Positions 6,747 to 14,256 of a stretch of 16,890 nucleotides of DNA are shown here, one piece after another. How positions within the stretch are numbered: the first letter of the stretch is position 1; each line of letters opens with the position of its first letter. Under the pieces are notes generated by a model. The model worked only from the letters and a program-made list of their open reading frames with translations. It ran no database searches and was not told where the DNA came from. The position numbers and the translations under genes were made by a program. Origin of the DNA: an uncultured Collinsella sp. (GTDB lineage Bacteria > Actinomycetota > Coriobacteriia > Coriobacteriales > Coriobacteriaceae); the NCBI GenBank assembly GCA_900548815.1, contig URLR01000044.1, positions 1 through 16,890 of the forward strand, in the 5' to 3' direction.

Positions 6747-9626
6747 ATGTCTGATTCTTCTATCGTTATTCGCGGCGCTCGTGAGCACAACCTCCGTGAT
6801 ATCGATGTTTCCATTCCGCGTGACCAACTCGTGGTCATTACCGGTCTTTCTGGCTCGGGCAAGAGTTCGCTGGCATTTGACACTATCTATGCCGAGGGCC
6901 AGCGTCGATACGTCGAGAGCCTTTCGAGCTATGCGCGCCAGTTCTTGGGCCAGATGGACAAACCCGACTTGGATTCAATCGACGGCCTTTCGCCGGCGGT
7001 GTCGATCGACCAAAAGACGACGTCTAAAAACCCTCGCTCGACGGTTGGCACCGTAACCGAGATTTATGACTATCTGCGCCTGCTGTTCGCCCGTGTGGGC
7101 ACCCCGCACTGTCCCGAATGCGGCCGCGTCATTGAGCGTCAGACGACCGACCAGGTTGCCGACAAAGTCTTGGCGGCGGGGGAGGGCCGCCGCGCGTTTG
7201 TGCTGGCACCGGTGGTGCGCGGGCGAAAAGGCGAGTACACCAAACTGTTTGAGGACCTTCGCGCCGAGGGCTTTAGCCGCGTGCGCGTTGACGGCGAAGT
7301 GCGCTCGCTCGACGACCCGATCGATCTGGACAAAAAGTTCAAGCACGATATCGAGGTCGTAGTCGACCGCATCGTGATTCGGGAAAACTCTCTGGGCCGC
7401 ATCGCCGAGTCTGTTGAACAGGCGACTGCCTTGGCGCACGGCAATGTAAACGTGTACATGCTGCCCGATCGCGATGCTCCCGAGGGGACCGAGGGCGAAC
7501 TGCTGGAGTATTCGTTGGCCTTGGCGTGCCCGGAGCATGGACACTCCATTGACGATCTTCAGCCGCGTGATTTTTCGTTCAACGCTCCCTATGGCGCATG
7601 TCCTGAGTGCGACGGCCTGGGCTTTAAGAAAACCGTTGATGCCGAGGCGCTGATTGAGGACCCCTCGAAGTCCATTGCCGACGGAGTCTTTGGTAGCCTG
7701 TTTGGCAATTCGAACTACTATCCGCAGATTTTTGCTGCGGTCTGCAAACACTTTAAGGTGAGCGCCGATACGCCGTGGGAGGACTTGCCCCCTCGCGTGC
7801 GTCGTGCATTCTTGGATGGCCTGGGCGATACGAAGATCTCGGTCGACTACCAAAAGCTCGACGGACGTCGTAGCCAGTGGGATACAAAGTTTTCGGGCGT
7901 TCGCAACATCCTGTACGAACGCTATGCCGAGACGACGAACGAGAACACCAAGGCGCGCCTGGAGAAGTACATTCGCGAGGAACCGTGCTCGAGCTGCCAC
8001 GGCGCTCGTTTGCGCCCTGAGATGCTCGCCGTCACCGTGGGCGGCAAGTCCATTTACGAGGTTTGTTGCCTGTCGTGCCGTGAGTCGCTCGAGTTTTTTG
8101 AGGGCTTGGAACTTACCGAGCGTCAACGGTTTATCGGCGGCCGTATCGTCAAGGAAATCCTGGAGCGCTTGCGTTTTCTGGTCGATGTTGGACTCGACTA
8201 TCTGACGCTCGATCGTGCCTCGGCGACGCTTTCCGGTGGCGAGGCACAGCGTATTCGACTGGCAACGCAGATCGGCGCGGGTCTCATGGGCGTGCTCTAT
8301 ATTCTGGATGAGCCCTCGATCGGTCTTCATCAGCGTGACAACGAGCGCCTGATCAAGACGCTCGAGCGCCTGCGCGATATCGGCAATACCGTTATCGTTG
8401 TCGAACACGACGAGGATACAATCCGTGCCGCCGACTACGTGATCGACATGGGGCCCGGCGCCGGTGTCAACGGCGGGCACGTAGTCGCGGCGGGAACGCC
8501 TGCTGATATCATGGCGTGTCCTGAGTCGATGACGGGCGCTTATCTGACCGGCAAACGAATGATCCGGGTGCCTGATGAACGGCGCAAGCCCGGTCGCGGC
8601 TGCCTTAAAATTACGGGCGCTCGAGCCAACAACCTCAAAAACGTTACTGCCAAGATCGAGTTTGGTACGCTTACGGTTGTTACCGGCGTGTCGGGATCGG
8701 GCAAGAGCTCCCTGGTTACCGACACCATTGCGCCTGCCCTTACGAATGCCATTCACCGCTCGACGCGCCCCGTGGGTCCGTATAAGAAAATCGAGGGCAT
8801 CGAGTGTATCGATAAGGTTATCGATATCGACCAGTCGCCGATTGGCCGCACGCCGCGTTCCAACCCTGCTACCTATATCGGCCTGTGGGATGATCTTCGC
8901 GCACTGTTTGCGAGTACGCCGGAGTCGAAGGCGCGCGGCTACTCGCCAGGTCGTTTCTCCTTTAATGTGAGTGGCGGGCGCTGTGAGGCGTGCAAGGGCG
9001 ACGGACAGATCAAGATCGAGATGCACTTCCTTCCCGATATCTACGTTCCCTGCGAAGTTTGCGGCGGTAAACGCTACAACCGCGAGACACTCGAGGTCAC
9101 CTATCGTGGCAAGACCATCTCGGACGTGCTCGACATGAGCGTTACCGAGGCGCTGGCCTTCTTTGGGAATATCCCGCAGATTAAGCGCAAGCTCCAGACG
9201 CTGTACGATGTAGGCTTGGGCTACGTGAGCCTGGGCCAGCCCGCCACGACGCTTTCGGGCGGCGAGGCGCAGCGTGTAAAGCTCGCCAAGGAGCTTCATC
9301 GACGCCAGACGGGCAAGACGTTCTATATTTTGGACGAGCCGACGACCGGCCTTCATTTTGAGGACGTCCGCCAGCTGCTCGATGTACTGCAGCGCTTGGT
9401 CGATGCGGGCAACACGGTGCTGGTGATTGAACACAACCTTGATGTCATCAAGGTTGCCGACCGCCTGATCGATATGGGTCCCGAGGGCGGTAACGGCGGC
9501 GGAACCGTCGTGGTTTCGGGTACACCGGAGCAGGTTGCGGACTGTCCGCAGAGTTATACGGGCAAGTTTTTGGCGCCGTTGCTCAGGCGTGACCGGGAGC
9601 GCCAGGCTCAACTTGATGCTCAATAA
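6747..9626 (+). CDS. uvrA: UvrABC excinuclease subunit A
   Basis: A full-length 959-residue UvrA, the damage-sensing ABC-type ATPase that dimerises and loads UvrB on DNA in nucleotide excision repair. There are two nucleotide-binding modules. Walker A motifs are GLSGSGKSS (33-41) and GVSGSGKSS (647-655). ABC signatures are LSGGEAQRIRLA (495-506) and LSGGEAQRVKLA (836-847), each followed by a Walker B ending in LDEP. The C-terminal DNA-binding zinc finger is canonical (C746, C749, C769, C772). The N-terminal zinc site is C261-x2-H264 with C285-x2-C288, so one usual Cys is His. The frame opens at 6681, but ATG at 6747 has AAGGAG 5 nt upstream (6736-6741) and gives the conserved start region (RGAREHNL). 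It is transcribed alone, divergently from the LtaS-like gene, with a LexA-like box upstream and a hairpin terminator downstream. Confidence 0.98.
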   Translation: MSDSSIVIRGAREHNLRDIDVSIPRDQLVVITGLSGSGKSSLAFDTIYAEGQRRYVESLSSYARQFLGQMDKPDLDSIDGLSPAVSIDQKTTSKNPRSTVGTVTEIYDYLRLLFARVGTPHCPECGRVIERQTTDQVADKVLAAGEGRRAFVLAPVVRGRKGEYTKLFEDLRAEGFSRVRVDGEVRSLDDPIDLDKKFKHDIEVVVDRIVIRENSLGRIAESVEQATALAHGNVNVYMLPDRDAPEGTEGELLEYSLALACPEHGHSIDDLQPRDFSFNAPYGACPECDGLGFKKTVDAEALIEDPSKSIADGVFGSLFGNSNYYPQIFAAVCKHFKVSADTPWEDLPPRVRRAFLDGLGDTKISVDYQKLDGRRSQWDTKFSGVRNILYERYAETTNENTKARLEKYIREEPCSSCHGARLRPEMLAVTVGGKSIYEVCCLSCRESLEFFEGLELTERQRFIGGRIVKEILERLRFLVDVGLDYLTLDRASATLSGGEAQRIRLATQIGAGLMGVLYILDEPSIGLHQRDNERLIKTLERLRDIGNTVIVVEHDEDTIRAADYVIDMGPGAGVNGGHVVAAGTPADIMACPESMTGAYLTGKRMIRVPDERRKPGRGCLKITGARANNLKNVTAKIEFGTLTVVTGVSGSGKSSLVTDTIAPALTNAIHRSTRPVGPYKKIEGIECIDKVIDIDQSPIGRTPRSNPATYIGLWDDLRALFASTPESKARGYSPGRFSFNVSGGRCEACKGDGQIKIEMHFLPDIYVPCEVCGGKRYNRETLEVTYRGKTISDVLDMSVTEALAFFGNIPQIKRKLQTLYDVGLGYVSLGQPATTLSGGEAQRVKLAKELHRRQTGKTFYILDEPTTGLHFEDVRQLLDVLQRLVDAGNTVLVIEHNLDVIKVADRLIDMGPEGGNGGGTVVVSGTPEQVADCPQSYTGKFLAPLLRRDRERQAQLDAQ

Positions 9627-9646
9627 ATAGGCGATTCAGTTTATGG

Positions 9647-9684
9647 GCGCCATCGACTCCTTGTGATTCGATGGCGCTTGCTGT
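9647..9684 (+). terminator. Hairpin terminator after uvrA
   Basis: A perfect 10-bp stem, GCGCCATCGA (9647-9656) with TCGATGGCGC (9668-9677), has an 11-nt loop and is followed by TTGCTGTG. It starts 20 nt after the uvrA stop. The T tract is weak, as is common in GC-rich genomes. Confidence 0.7.
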
Positions 9685-9690
9685 GCCGAA

Positions 9691-9721
9691 GTGACGTGTG
9701 CAGCCGAATTGGACATATACT
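9691..9721 (+). promoter_or_regulatory. Weak candidate promoter for the ybaK-murJ-uvrC operon
   Basis: GTGACG (9691-9696) and TATACT (9716-9721; 5 of 6 to TATAAT) are separated by 19 nt, just after the uvrA terminator and 37 nt before the ybaK ATG. The -10 is good, but the -35 and spacing are poor. Confidence 0.35.
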
Positions 9722-9758
9722 TAATCCTTGCGTCCGAATGCGAGGGAAAGGATATGTC

Positions 9759-10259
9759 ATGGCAAAGGCTGTAAAGACGCCAAAAACCAATGCGATGCGC
9801 GAGCTGGAAAGCGCCGGCATTTCCTATGTTCTACATACGTACGAAGACGATGGCGATGAGTCGGTGGGCCTGGGTGTCGCGATTTCGGAGCAGCTTGGCG
9901 AGGAGCCCGGTCAAGGATTTAAGACTTTGGTCTGCGTGACACCGTCCAACGACTATGTCGTGTGCTGTATCCCTGTTGCCGACGAGCTCGATCTAAAGTC
10001 CGCCGCGCGTGCCGCGGGGGAGAAGTCCTTGGCCATGATGCATGTGAAGGATTTGCTTGCGGCGACTGGCTACGTTCGCGGCGGCTGCAGCCCGGTCGGT
10101 ATGAAAAAACGCTACCGGACGCTCATTGATGAGACATGTGTCCTTTGGGATACCATTTTTATTTCGGGAGGCAAGCGTGGTTATCAGCTCGAGCTTGCAC
10201 CCGATGATTTAATTGCATTTTGCGGGGCGACGGTTGCCGCGATTACGAGAGAGGACTGA
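9759..10259 (+). CDS. ybaK: YbaK/EbsC-family Cys-tRNA(Pro) deacylase
   Basis: A 166-residue single-domain trans-editing hydrolase of the YbaK/EbsC family. In the cytosol it removes cysteine mis-attached to tRNA(Pro), and sometimes Cys-tRNA(Cys), protecting proline codons. The conserved lysine is K55 in GFKTLV, and the family loop GGCSPVGMKKR occupies 108-118. The length is typical of bacterial YbaK (about 155-165). The frame extends back to 9663, across the uvrA terminator. ATG at 9759 has AAAGGA about 6 nt upstream and begins the family-like MAKAVKTPKTNAMREL. It is the first gene of an apparent operon, and its stop lies 3 nt before the murJ ATG. Substrate specificity within the family cannot be read from sequence alone. 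Confidence 0.92.
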   Translation: MAKAVKTPKTNAMRELESAGISYVLHTYEDDGDESVGLGVAISEQLGEEPGQGFKTLVCVTPSNDYVVCCIPVADELDLKSAARAAGEKSLAMMHVKDLLAATGYVRGGCSPVGMKKRYRTLIDETCVLWDTIFISGGKRGYQLELAPDDLIAFCGATVAAITRED

Positions 10260-10262
10260 GCG

Positions 10263-11945
10263 ATGCCGCAGGAAGAATTGAAGCGCGGAGCTCATTTTGC
10301 AAAAGAATCTACGCCTCAGACGCCCTCATCCGAAGCTTCTTCGTCGCGAGATGACACTGACGACATGGGCTCGTCGGACTACTCCACGGTTGGTCGTTCC
10401 GCCGGGCTTATGACCATCCTGACTATCGTGTCTCGCGTCACCGGTTTTATCCGCACGTGGGCAATGGCGGCCGCTATCGGCATGTCGCTACTCTCGTCCT
10501 CCTATCAGGTCGCCAACAACCTGCCCAATATGCTCTACGAACTCGTGATGGGTGGCATGCTCGTGACGGCGTTTTTGCCCGTGTACATGGGCGTGAGGCG
10601 TGAGCAGGGTCGCGAGGCCTCGAACGAGTACGTGGGCAACCTGCTCGGCATTCTGCTTTTAGTGCTGGGTGGCATTTCGTTGCTGGGGACCGTGTTCGCC
10701 CCGGGCTTTATCTGGACGCAATCGTTCCTTTCGGGTGACGGTGGCAGCATGGATACCGCTGCGTTCATGTTCCGTTTCTTTGCCATCCAGATTCTGTTTT
10801 ATGGTTTGGGCTCGGTGTTCTCGGGCGTTCTCAACGCACACCGCGACTACTTTTGGTCGACGTTTGCCCCGGTCCTCAACAATGTGATCGTCATTGCGAG
10901 CTTTATGGGTTTTGCGCCCGTGTCCGCACAGTTTGGCGAACGTGCCGGCATCATCTTGATTGCGGCCGGTACGACCCTCGGTGTCTTTGTTCAGATGGCA
11001 TGTCAGATTCCCGCGCTTGGCAAGCACGGCGTGCATCCCCATATCCATATCGACTTTAAGGACCCCGCGCTGCGCCAGACGATTGCGCTCGGTATCCCGA
11101 CGCTGCTCGCCACGGTGTGCATGTTTGTCTCGACTTCTATCACCAACGCTGCCGCGCTGGTGGTCCAGCCCGAGACGGGTCCTTCCGTCATCGCCTATGC
11201 GCGCCTGTGGTACACGCTGCCCTACGCGCTGATTGCCGCCTCGCTTTCGACGGCGCTCTATACCGAGCTCTCTCATGACGCACAGGAGAAGGATTACGAC
11301 AGCGTTCGCACGGGCATTTCGCGTGGCGTCGCCCAGATGCTGTTCTTCCTGATTCCGTTCGCACTGTACCTGATTGTCTTCGCACGTCCGCTCAATATGA
11401 TCTACTGTGCTGGCAAGTTCGATGAATCCGGCGTGGCGCTGGTATCCGAGTACCTTGTCTACCTGGCGCTCTCGCTGCCGCTCTACGGCGTGGTCGTGTT
11501 GATGCAGAAGAGCTTCTCTGCCTTGCTCGACATGAAGCCCTATAGCCGCTATTGCCTGTATTCCGCCATCGGCCAGGCCGGCTCGGTTCTGCTGTTTGGC
11601 GTTGTGCTGGGCTTCGGTATGCCGGCAATCGCGCTTTCGTATGTCGTCGACTACGTGATCTTGGTCGGCTGTTCGCTGTGGTGGCTGCGTCGTCGCCTGC
11701 GTGGCCTTCAGGTCAAATCTATCCTACATGGCGGTTTCTTTGGCCTTTTGCTCGGTGGCCTAGGTGCTGCCGCAGGCGCCGGCGTCATGTGGGCGCTTGA
11801 ACACTTTGTCGGGGCACTTGGCGGCTCGATTCTGATTACTCTTGGCTACGTTTGCGTTGCGGGTGTCGCCTCGCTTGTTGTTACCTTTGGCCTTGCCGTC
11901 GTCCTTAAGATGCCCGAGGTCTCGGCGCTGCTTCGTCGCAAGTAG
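10263..11945 (+). CDS. murJ: Lipid II flippase MurJ (MviN)
   Basis: A 560-residue polytopic inner-membrane protein of the MOP superfamily. MurJ flips lipid-linked peptidoglycan precursor to the outer face. A hydrophilic Ser/Asp-rich N-terminal tail (about 1-45) precedes the first helix. The diagnostic SRVTGFIR places R58 and R64 at the positions of essential E. coli R18 and R24. ANNLPN and the following YELVMGGMLVTAF match the second conserved block. The E. coli D39 position appears to be Ser here (SSSYQVANNLPN). About 14 hydrophobic segments follow, ending in a short basic tail, RRK. The start is ATG at 10263 with AGAGGA 7 nt upstream inside the end of ybaK; Met35 is a possible internal start. 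The stop codon TAG is embedded in the uvrC ribosome-binding site. Confidence 0.92.
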   Translation: MPQEELKRGAHFAKESTPQTPSSEASSSRDDTDDMGSSDYSTVGRSAGLMTILTIVSRVTGFIRTWAMAAAIGMSLLSSSYQVANNLPNMLYELVMGGMLVTAFLPVYMGVRREQGREASNEYVGNLLGILLLVLGGISLLGTVFAPGFIWTQSFLSGDGGSMDTAAFMFRFFAIQILFYGLGSVFSGVLNAHRDYFWSTFAPVLNNVIVIASFMGFAPVSAQFGERAGIILIAAGTTLGVFVQMACQIPALGKHGVHPHIHIDFKDPALRQTIALGIPTLLATVCMFVSTSITNAAALVVQPETGPSVIAYARLWYTLPYALIAASLSTALYTELSHDAQEKDYDSVRTGISRGVAQMLFFLIPFALYLIVFARPLNMIYCAGKFDESGVALVSEYLVYLALSLPLYGVVVLMQKSFSALLDMKPYSRYCLYSAIGQAGSVLLFGVVLGFGMPAIALSYVVDYVILVGCSLWWLRRRLRGLQVKSILHGGFFGLLLGGLGAAAGAGVMWALEHFVGALGGSILITLGYVCVAGVASLVVTFGLAVVLKMPEVSALLRRK

Positions 11946-11948
11946 GTG
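11940..11948 (+). promoter_or_regulatory. uvrC ribosome-binding site spanning murJ stop codon
   Basis: AAGTAGGTG differs from the ideal AAGGAGGTG at one base and contains the murJ TAG. It lies correctly placed for GTG at 11952 (5 nt after GTAGG) but overlaps the alternative GTG at 11946. It therefore decides the uvrC start and implies termination-reinitiation coupling between murJ and uvrC. Confidence 0.65.
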
Positions 11949-11951
11949 CGC

Positions 11952-13892
11952 GTGGCCGGTCACGACAACATACCAACGCTTGCCGAGCAGGTTTCGCGCG
12001 TTCCCACACAGCCCGGATGCTACCTTTGGAAGGATGCCAAGGGCGATGTCATCTACGTGGGCAAGGCGAAAAACCTGCGCGCCCGCATGCGTCAATACGT
12101 GACACTGCAGGATGAGCGTCAAAAGATCCCGCTGATGATGCAGCTGGTGGCGAGCTTTGACTACATCGTTGTCGAAACCGAGCATGAGGCGCTTGTACTC
12201 GAGCGCAACCTGATCGGCCAGTACCATCCGTACTTTAACGTCGACCTCAAGGATGACAAGAGCTACCCCTTTATCGCCATTACAAAGGGCGACCTGTATC
12301 CCGCGATCAAATACACGCGTGAGCGTCATAAGCCGGGAACGCGCTATTTTGGACCCTATACCGATAGCCGTGCGGCACGTGAGACGATAGATACGCTGCG
12401 CAAGGTTATCCCCATCTGCTCTGCATCCTGTGCGGAGTGGCGTCGTTGTCGCCGTACCATCGAGTCCCACAAGGGCGAGGAAGACATCGTCAATATGATT
12501 TGCGCACAAAACGGGCGTCCCTGCTTTGACTACCATGTCGGGCGCGGCCCGGGTGCGTGTGTCGGCGCGATTTCCCCGGCAGACTATGCCAAGAACGTCA
12601 AGCGTGTCGAGCGCTTTTTGTCGGGCCATCGCAAGGATGTCGTCGATGAGCTGACCTCCGAGATGACGGATGCCGCCGAGGCGCTCGACTTTGAGCGCGC
12701 GGCACGCGTCAAACGTCGTTTGGAGGTCATCAGGGGTCTGGACGATCGTCAGCAAGTCGTTTTTCCCTCCAGTGTCGATATCGATGTCATCGGATTCTAT
12801 CGCGAGGAGACCATCTCCGCCGCTTGCGTCTTCGTCGTTCGCGAGGGCCGAACAGTTCGCACCTGCGAGTTCATTCTCGACAAGGGTCTTGATGTTGACG
12901 AGGAAGAGCTCCAGTCGGGCTTTCTTAAGCGCTATTACGACGAGACGGCTGATATTCCAGCTGAGGTCAACCTTTCCGTCGAGCTTGAGGATGCGGAGGC
13001 GCTGGGGGAGTGGCTTGCGGGCAAGCGTGAGCGTTCCTGCCATCTCCATAGGCCGCAGCGTGGCGAAAAGCACCGTCTGCTCGATATGGCATCCAAAAAT
13101 GCGCGCCATGCCCTCATGCGCTACATGATGCGAACGGGGTACGCTGACGACCGCACCAATCAAGCGCTCCTGGAGCTCGAAAGTGCGTTGGCGCTGCCAT
13201 CGCCGCCGTTGCGTATCGAGTGCTTCGATATCTCTACACTGCATGGCACCTTTACGGTCGCCTCGATGGTGGTGTTTACCAACGGGCGCGCCGACAAGAG
13301 CCAGTACCGTCGTTTTAAAATTCAGGCCGAATTGGACGAGGCAAACGACTTCGTGTCGATGTCCGAGGTTTTGGGACGACGCTATGCTCCCGAGCGCATG
13401 GCCGACGAGCGCTTTGGCTCGCGCCCCGATTTGCTCGTTGTCGATGGCGGTAAGCCGCAATTGACCGCTGCGATCAAGCAACTTGAGGCTCTTGGGCTCG
13501 ATATACCAGTTTGTGGCTTGGCGAAGGCCGACGAGGAAGTTTTTGTGCCTTGGGACGAGACTCCTGTCGTGCTGCCGACCGGGTCTGCTTCGCTCTATCT
13601 AATTAAACAGGTACGCGATGAGTCCCACCGATTTGCCATCACGTTCCACCGCGAGTTGCGCGATAAAGCCATGACGGTTTCGGTACTCGATGACGTTCCA
13701 GGTGTGGGACCCACCAGAAAACGTGCCCTTATGCGCCATTTTGGCTCGATGAAGCGTTTGCGTGCGGCGAGCGAGCAAGAGATCGCGGAAGTTCGCGGCA
13801 TACCTGCCGATGTTGCCAAGGCGGTCCACGAGGCGCTCGTTGCATGGAATGCCGAGCGCGCCGAGGCGGCGGCTGGCCATTCCGGTAGCTAA
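11952..13892 (+). CDS. uvrC: UvrABC excinuclease subunit C
   Basis: A full-length 646-residue UvrC, the dual nuclease that cuts both sides of the lesion after UvrB binding. Domains in order are: GIY-YIG nuclease (about 10-95, with GCYLW and IYVGKAKNLRAR); a cysteine-rich iron-sulfur region (156-203); a UVR motif that pairs with UvrB (about 236-262, ALDFERAARVKRRLE); an RNase H-like nuclease with D426 (ECFDIS), D498 (VVDGGKPQL) and H559 (ESHRF); and a C-terminal tandem helix-hairpin-helix (about 580-630, DVPGVGPTRKRAL). The cysteine region is unusual: the pattern GRC-x2-C of other UvrCs reads GRG-x3-C here, while three extra cysteines lie in a roughly 30-residue stretch before RPC. GTG at 11952 is chosen over GTG 11946 by the Shine-Dalgarno. 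It is the last gene of the ybaK-murJ-uvrC operon. No clear terminator follows. Confidence 0.97.
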   Translation: MAGHDNIPTLAEQVSRVPTQPGCYLWKDAKGDVIYVGKAKNLRARMRQYVTLQDERQKIPLMMQLVASFDYIVVETEHEALVLERNLIGQYHPYFNVDLKDDKSYPFIAITKGDLYPAIKYTRERHKPGTRYFGPYTDSRAARETIDTLRKVIPICSASCAEWRRCRRTIESHKGEEDIVNMICAQNGRPCFDYHVGRGPGACVGAISPADYAKNVKRVERFLSGHRKDVVDELTSEMTDAAEALDFERAARVKRRLEVIRGLDDRQQVVFPSSVDIDVIGFYREETISAACVFVVREGRTVRTCEFILDKGLDVDEEELQSGFLKRYYDETADIPAEVNLSVELEDAEALGEWLAGKRERSCHLHRPQRGEKHRLLDMASKNARHALMRYMMRTGYADDRTNQALLELESALALPSPPLRIECFDISTLHGTFTVASMVVFTNGRADKSQYRRFKIQAELDEANDFVSMSEVLGRRYAPERMADERFGSRPDLLVVDGGKPQLTAAIKQLEALGLDIPVCGLAKADEEVFVPWDETPVVLPTGSASLYLIKQVRDESHRFAITFHRELRDKAMTVSVLDDVPGVGPTRKRALMRHFGSMKRLRAASEQEIAEVRGIPADVAKAVHEALVAWNAERAEAAAGHSGS

Positions 13893-13916
13893 ACACGAGC
13901 CTAAACAACTGATATA

Positions 13917-13958
13917 CATGATTGCGCGATTTTCAACCATTTATTTCGCCATGATTGC
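13917..13958 (+). repeat. Direct repeat pair in the uvrC-transporter intergenic region
   Basis: CATGATTGC occurs at 13917-13925 and again at 13950-13958, offset by 33 bases (about three helical turns). It lies in an AT-richer stretch just upstream of the candidate transporter promoter. The spacing fits binding of one protein to the same DNA face, but chance cannot be excluded. Confidence 0.35.
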
Positions 13959-13992
13959 CTGCTGGTTTCGGGTTTTATTAACGCTAAAACGT

Positions 13993-14024
13993 TTGACTAA
14001 CCCAAGCGAAAGCCCTGCTATCCT
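13993..14024 (+). promoter_or_regulatory. Candidate promoter of the peptide-transport operon
   Basis: TTGACT (13993-13998; 5 of 6 to consensus) is followed after 20 nt by TATCCT (14019-14024; TAnnnT type). The latter is preceded by TGC (14016-14018), giving an extended -10. The spacer is long. Initiation near 14031 would give a leader of about 225 nt that contains the structured element at 14055-14139. A second weak option is TTGGGT (14160-14165) with TATATA (14182-14187), which would leave that element upstream of the transcript. Confidence 0.42.
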
Positions 14025-14054
14025 GCGGGTTGACGAAGACTGATATCTCACCTC

Positions 14055-14139
14055 GCCGATACATACTGTCTGGCGAATCGTTTGTCAACGAATTCGGTGA
14101 ACGGTAGTAAATACCGTTCAAGCGTATGTATGTATCGGT
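14055..14139 (+). ncRNA. Possible structured leader RNA with three-way junction
   Basis: Three nested or adjacent inverted repeats fit one secondary structure. P1 is 14055-14066 with 14128-14139: 11 Watson-Crick pairs (CCGATACATAC / GTATGTATCGG) plus a G-U. P2 is 14074-14082 with 14087-14096: 9 pairs, one bulged A, loop TGTC. P3 is 14098-14106 with 14112-14120: 9 perfect pairs, TGAACGGTA / TACCGTTCA, loop GTAAA. The junction strands are 7, 1 and 7 nt. It lies 117 nt before the start of the binding-protein gene. I recognise no known riboswitch or T-box consensus. The alternative is a set of DNA operators, with P3 the best palindrome. Confidence 0.5.
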
Positions 14140-14256
14140 CGCCGAGCGCGGCACCTCAGTTGGGTACGTCGGTAGGTAAGGTATATATCGTCCGCAAGTT
14201 GCGCGGGGGCAAGTCTAGGTGCTCCCGAGTAAGATTCTCTATTGATAGGAGAAGAC

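Noticed and set aside
6747..7611. UvrA first zinc site has CPEH instead of CPxC, as a degenerate gene
   Set aside because: The remaining ligands C261, C285 and C288 and the spacing are intact, and His can ligate zinc. All ATPase motifs are complete.
6975..9623. Antisense open frame of 882 codons opposite uvrA
   Set aside because: It is a shadow of strong G/C third-position bias. It overlaps uvrA fully, has no recognisable domain, and the sense frame is unambiguous UvrA.
11760..13481. Antisense open frame of 573 codons across the murJ end and uvrC
   Set aside because: It runs opposite two well-identified genes and has no domain, so it is a composition artefact.
13893..14256. Small protein gene or tRNA/T-box in the 364-base gap
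   Set aside because: Short frames there lack ribosome-binding sites or run into the downstream gene out of frame. No cloverleaf and no T-box consensus could be found.
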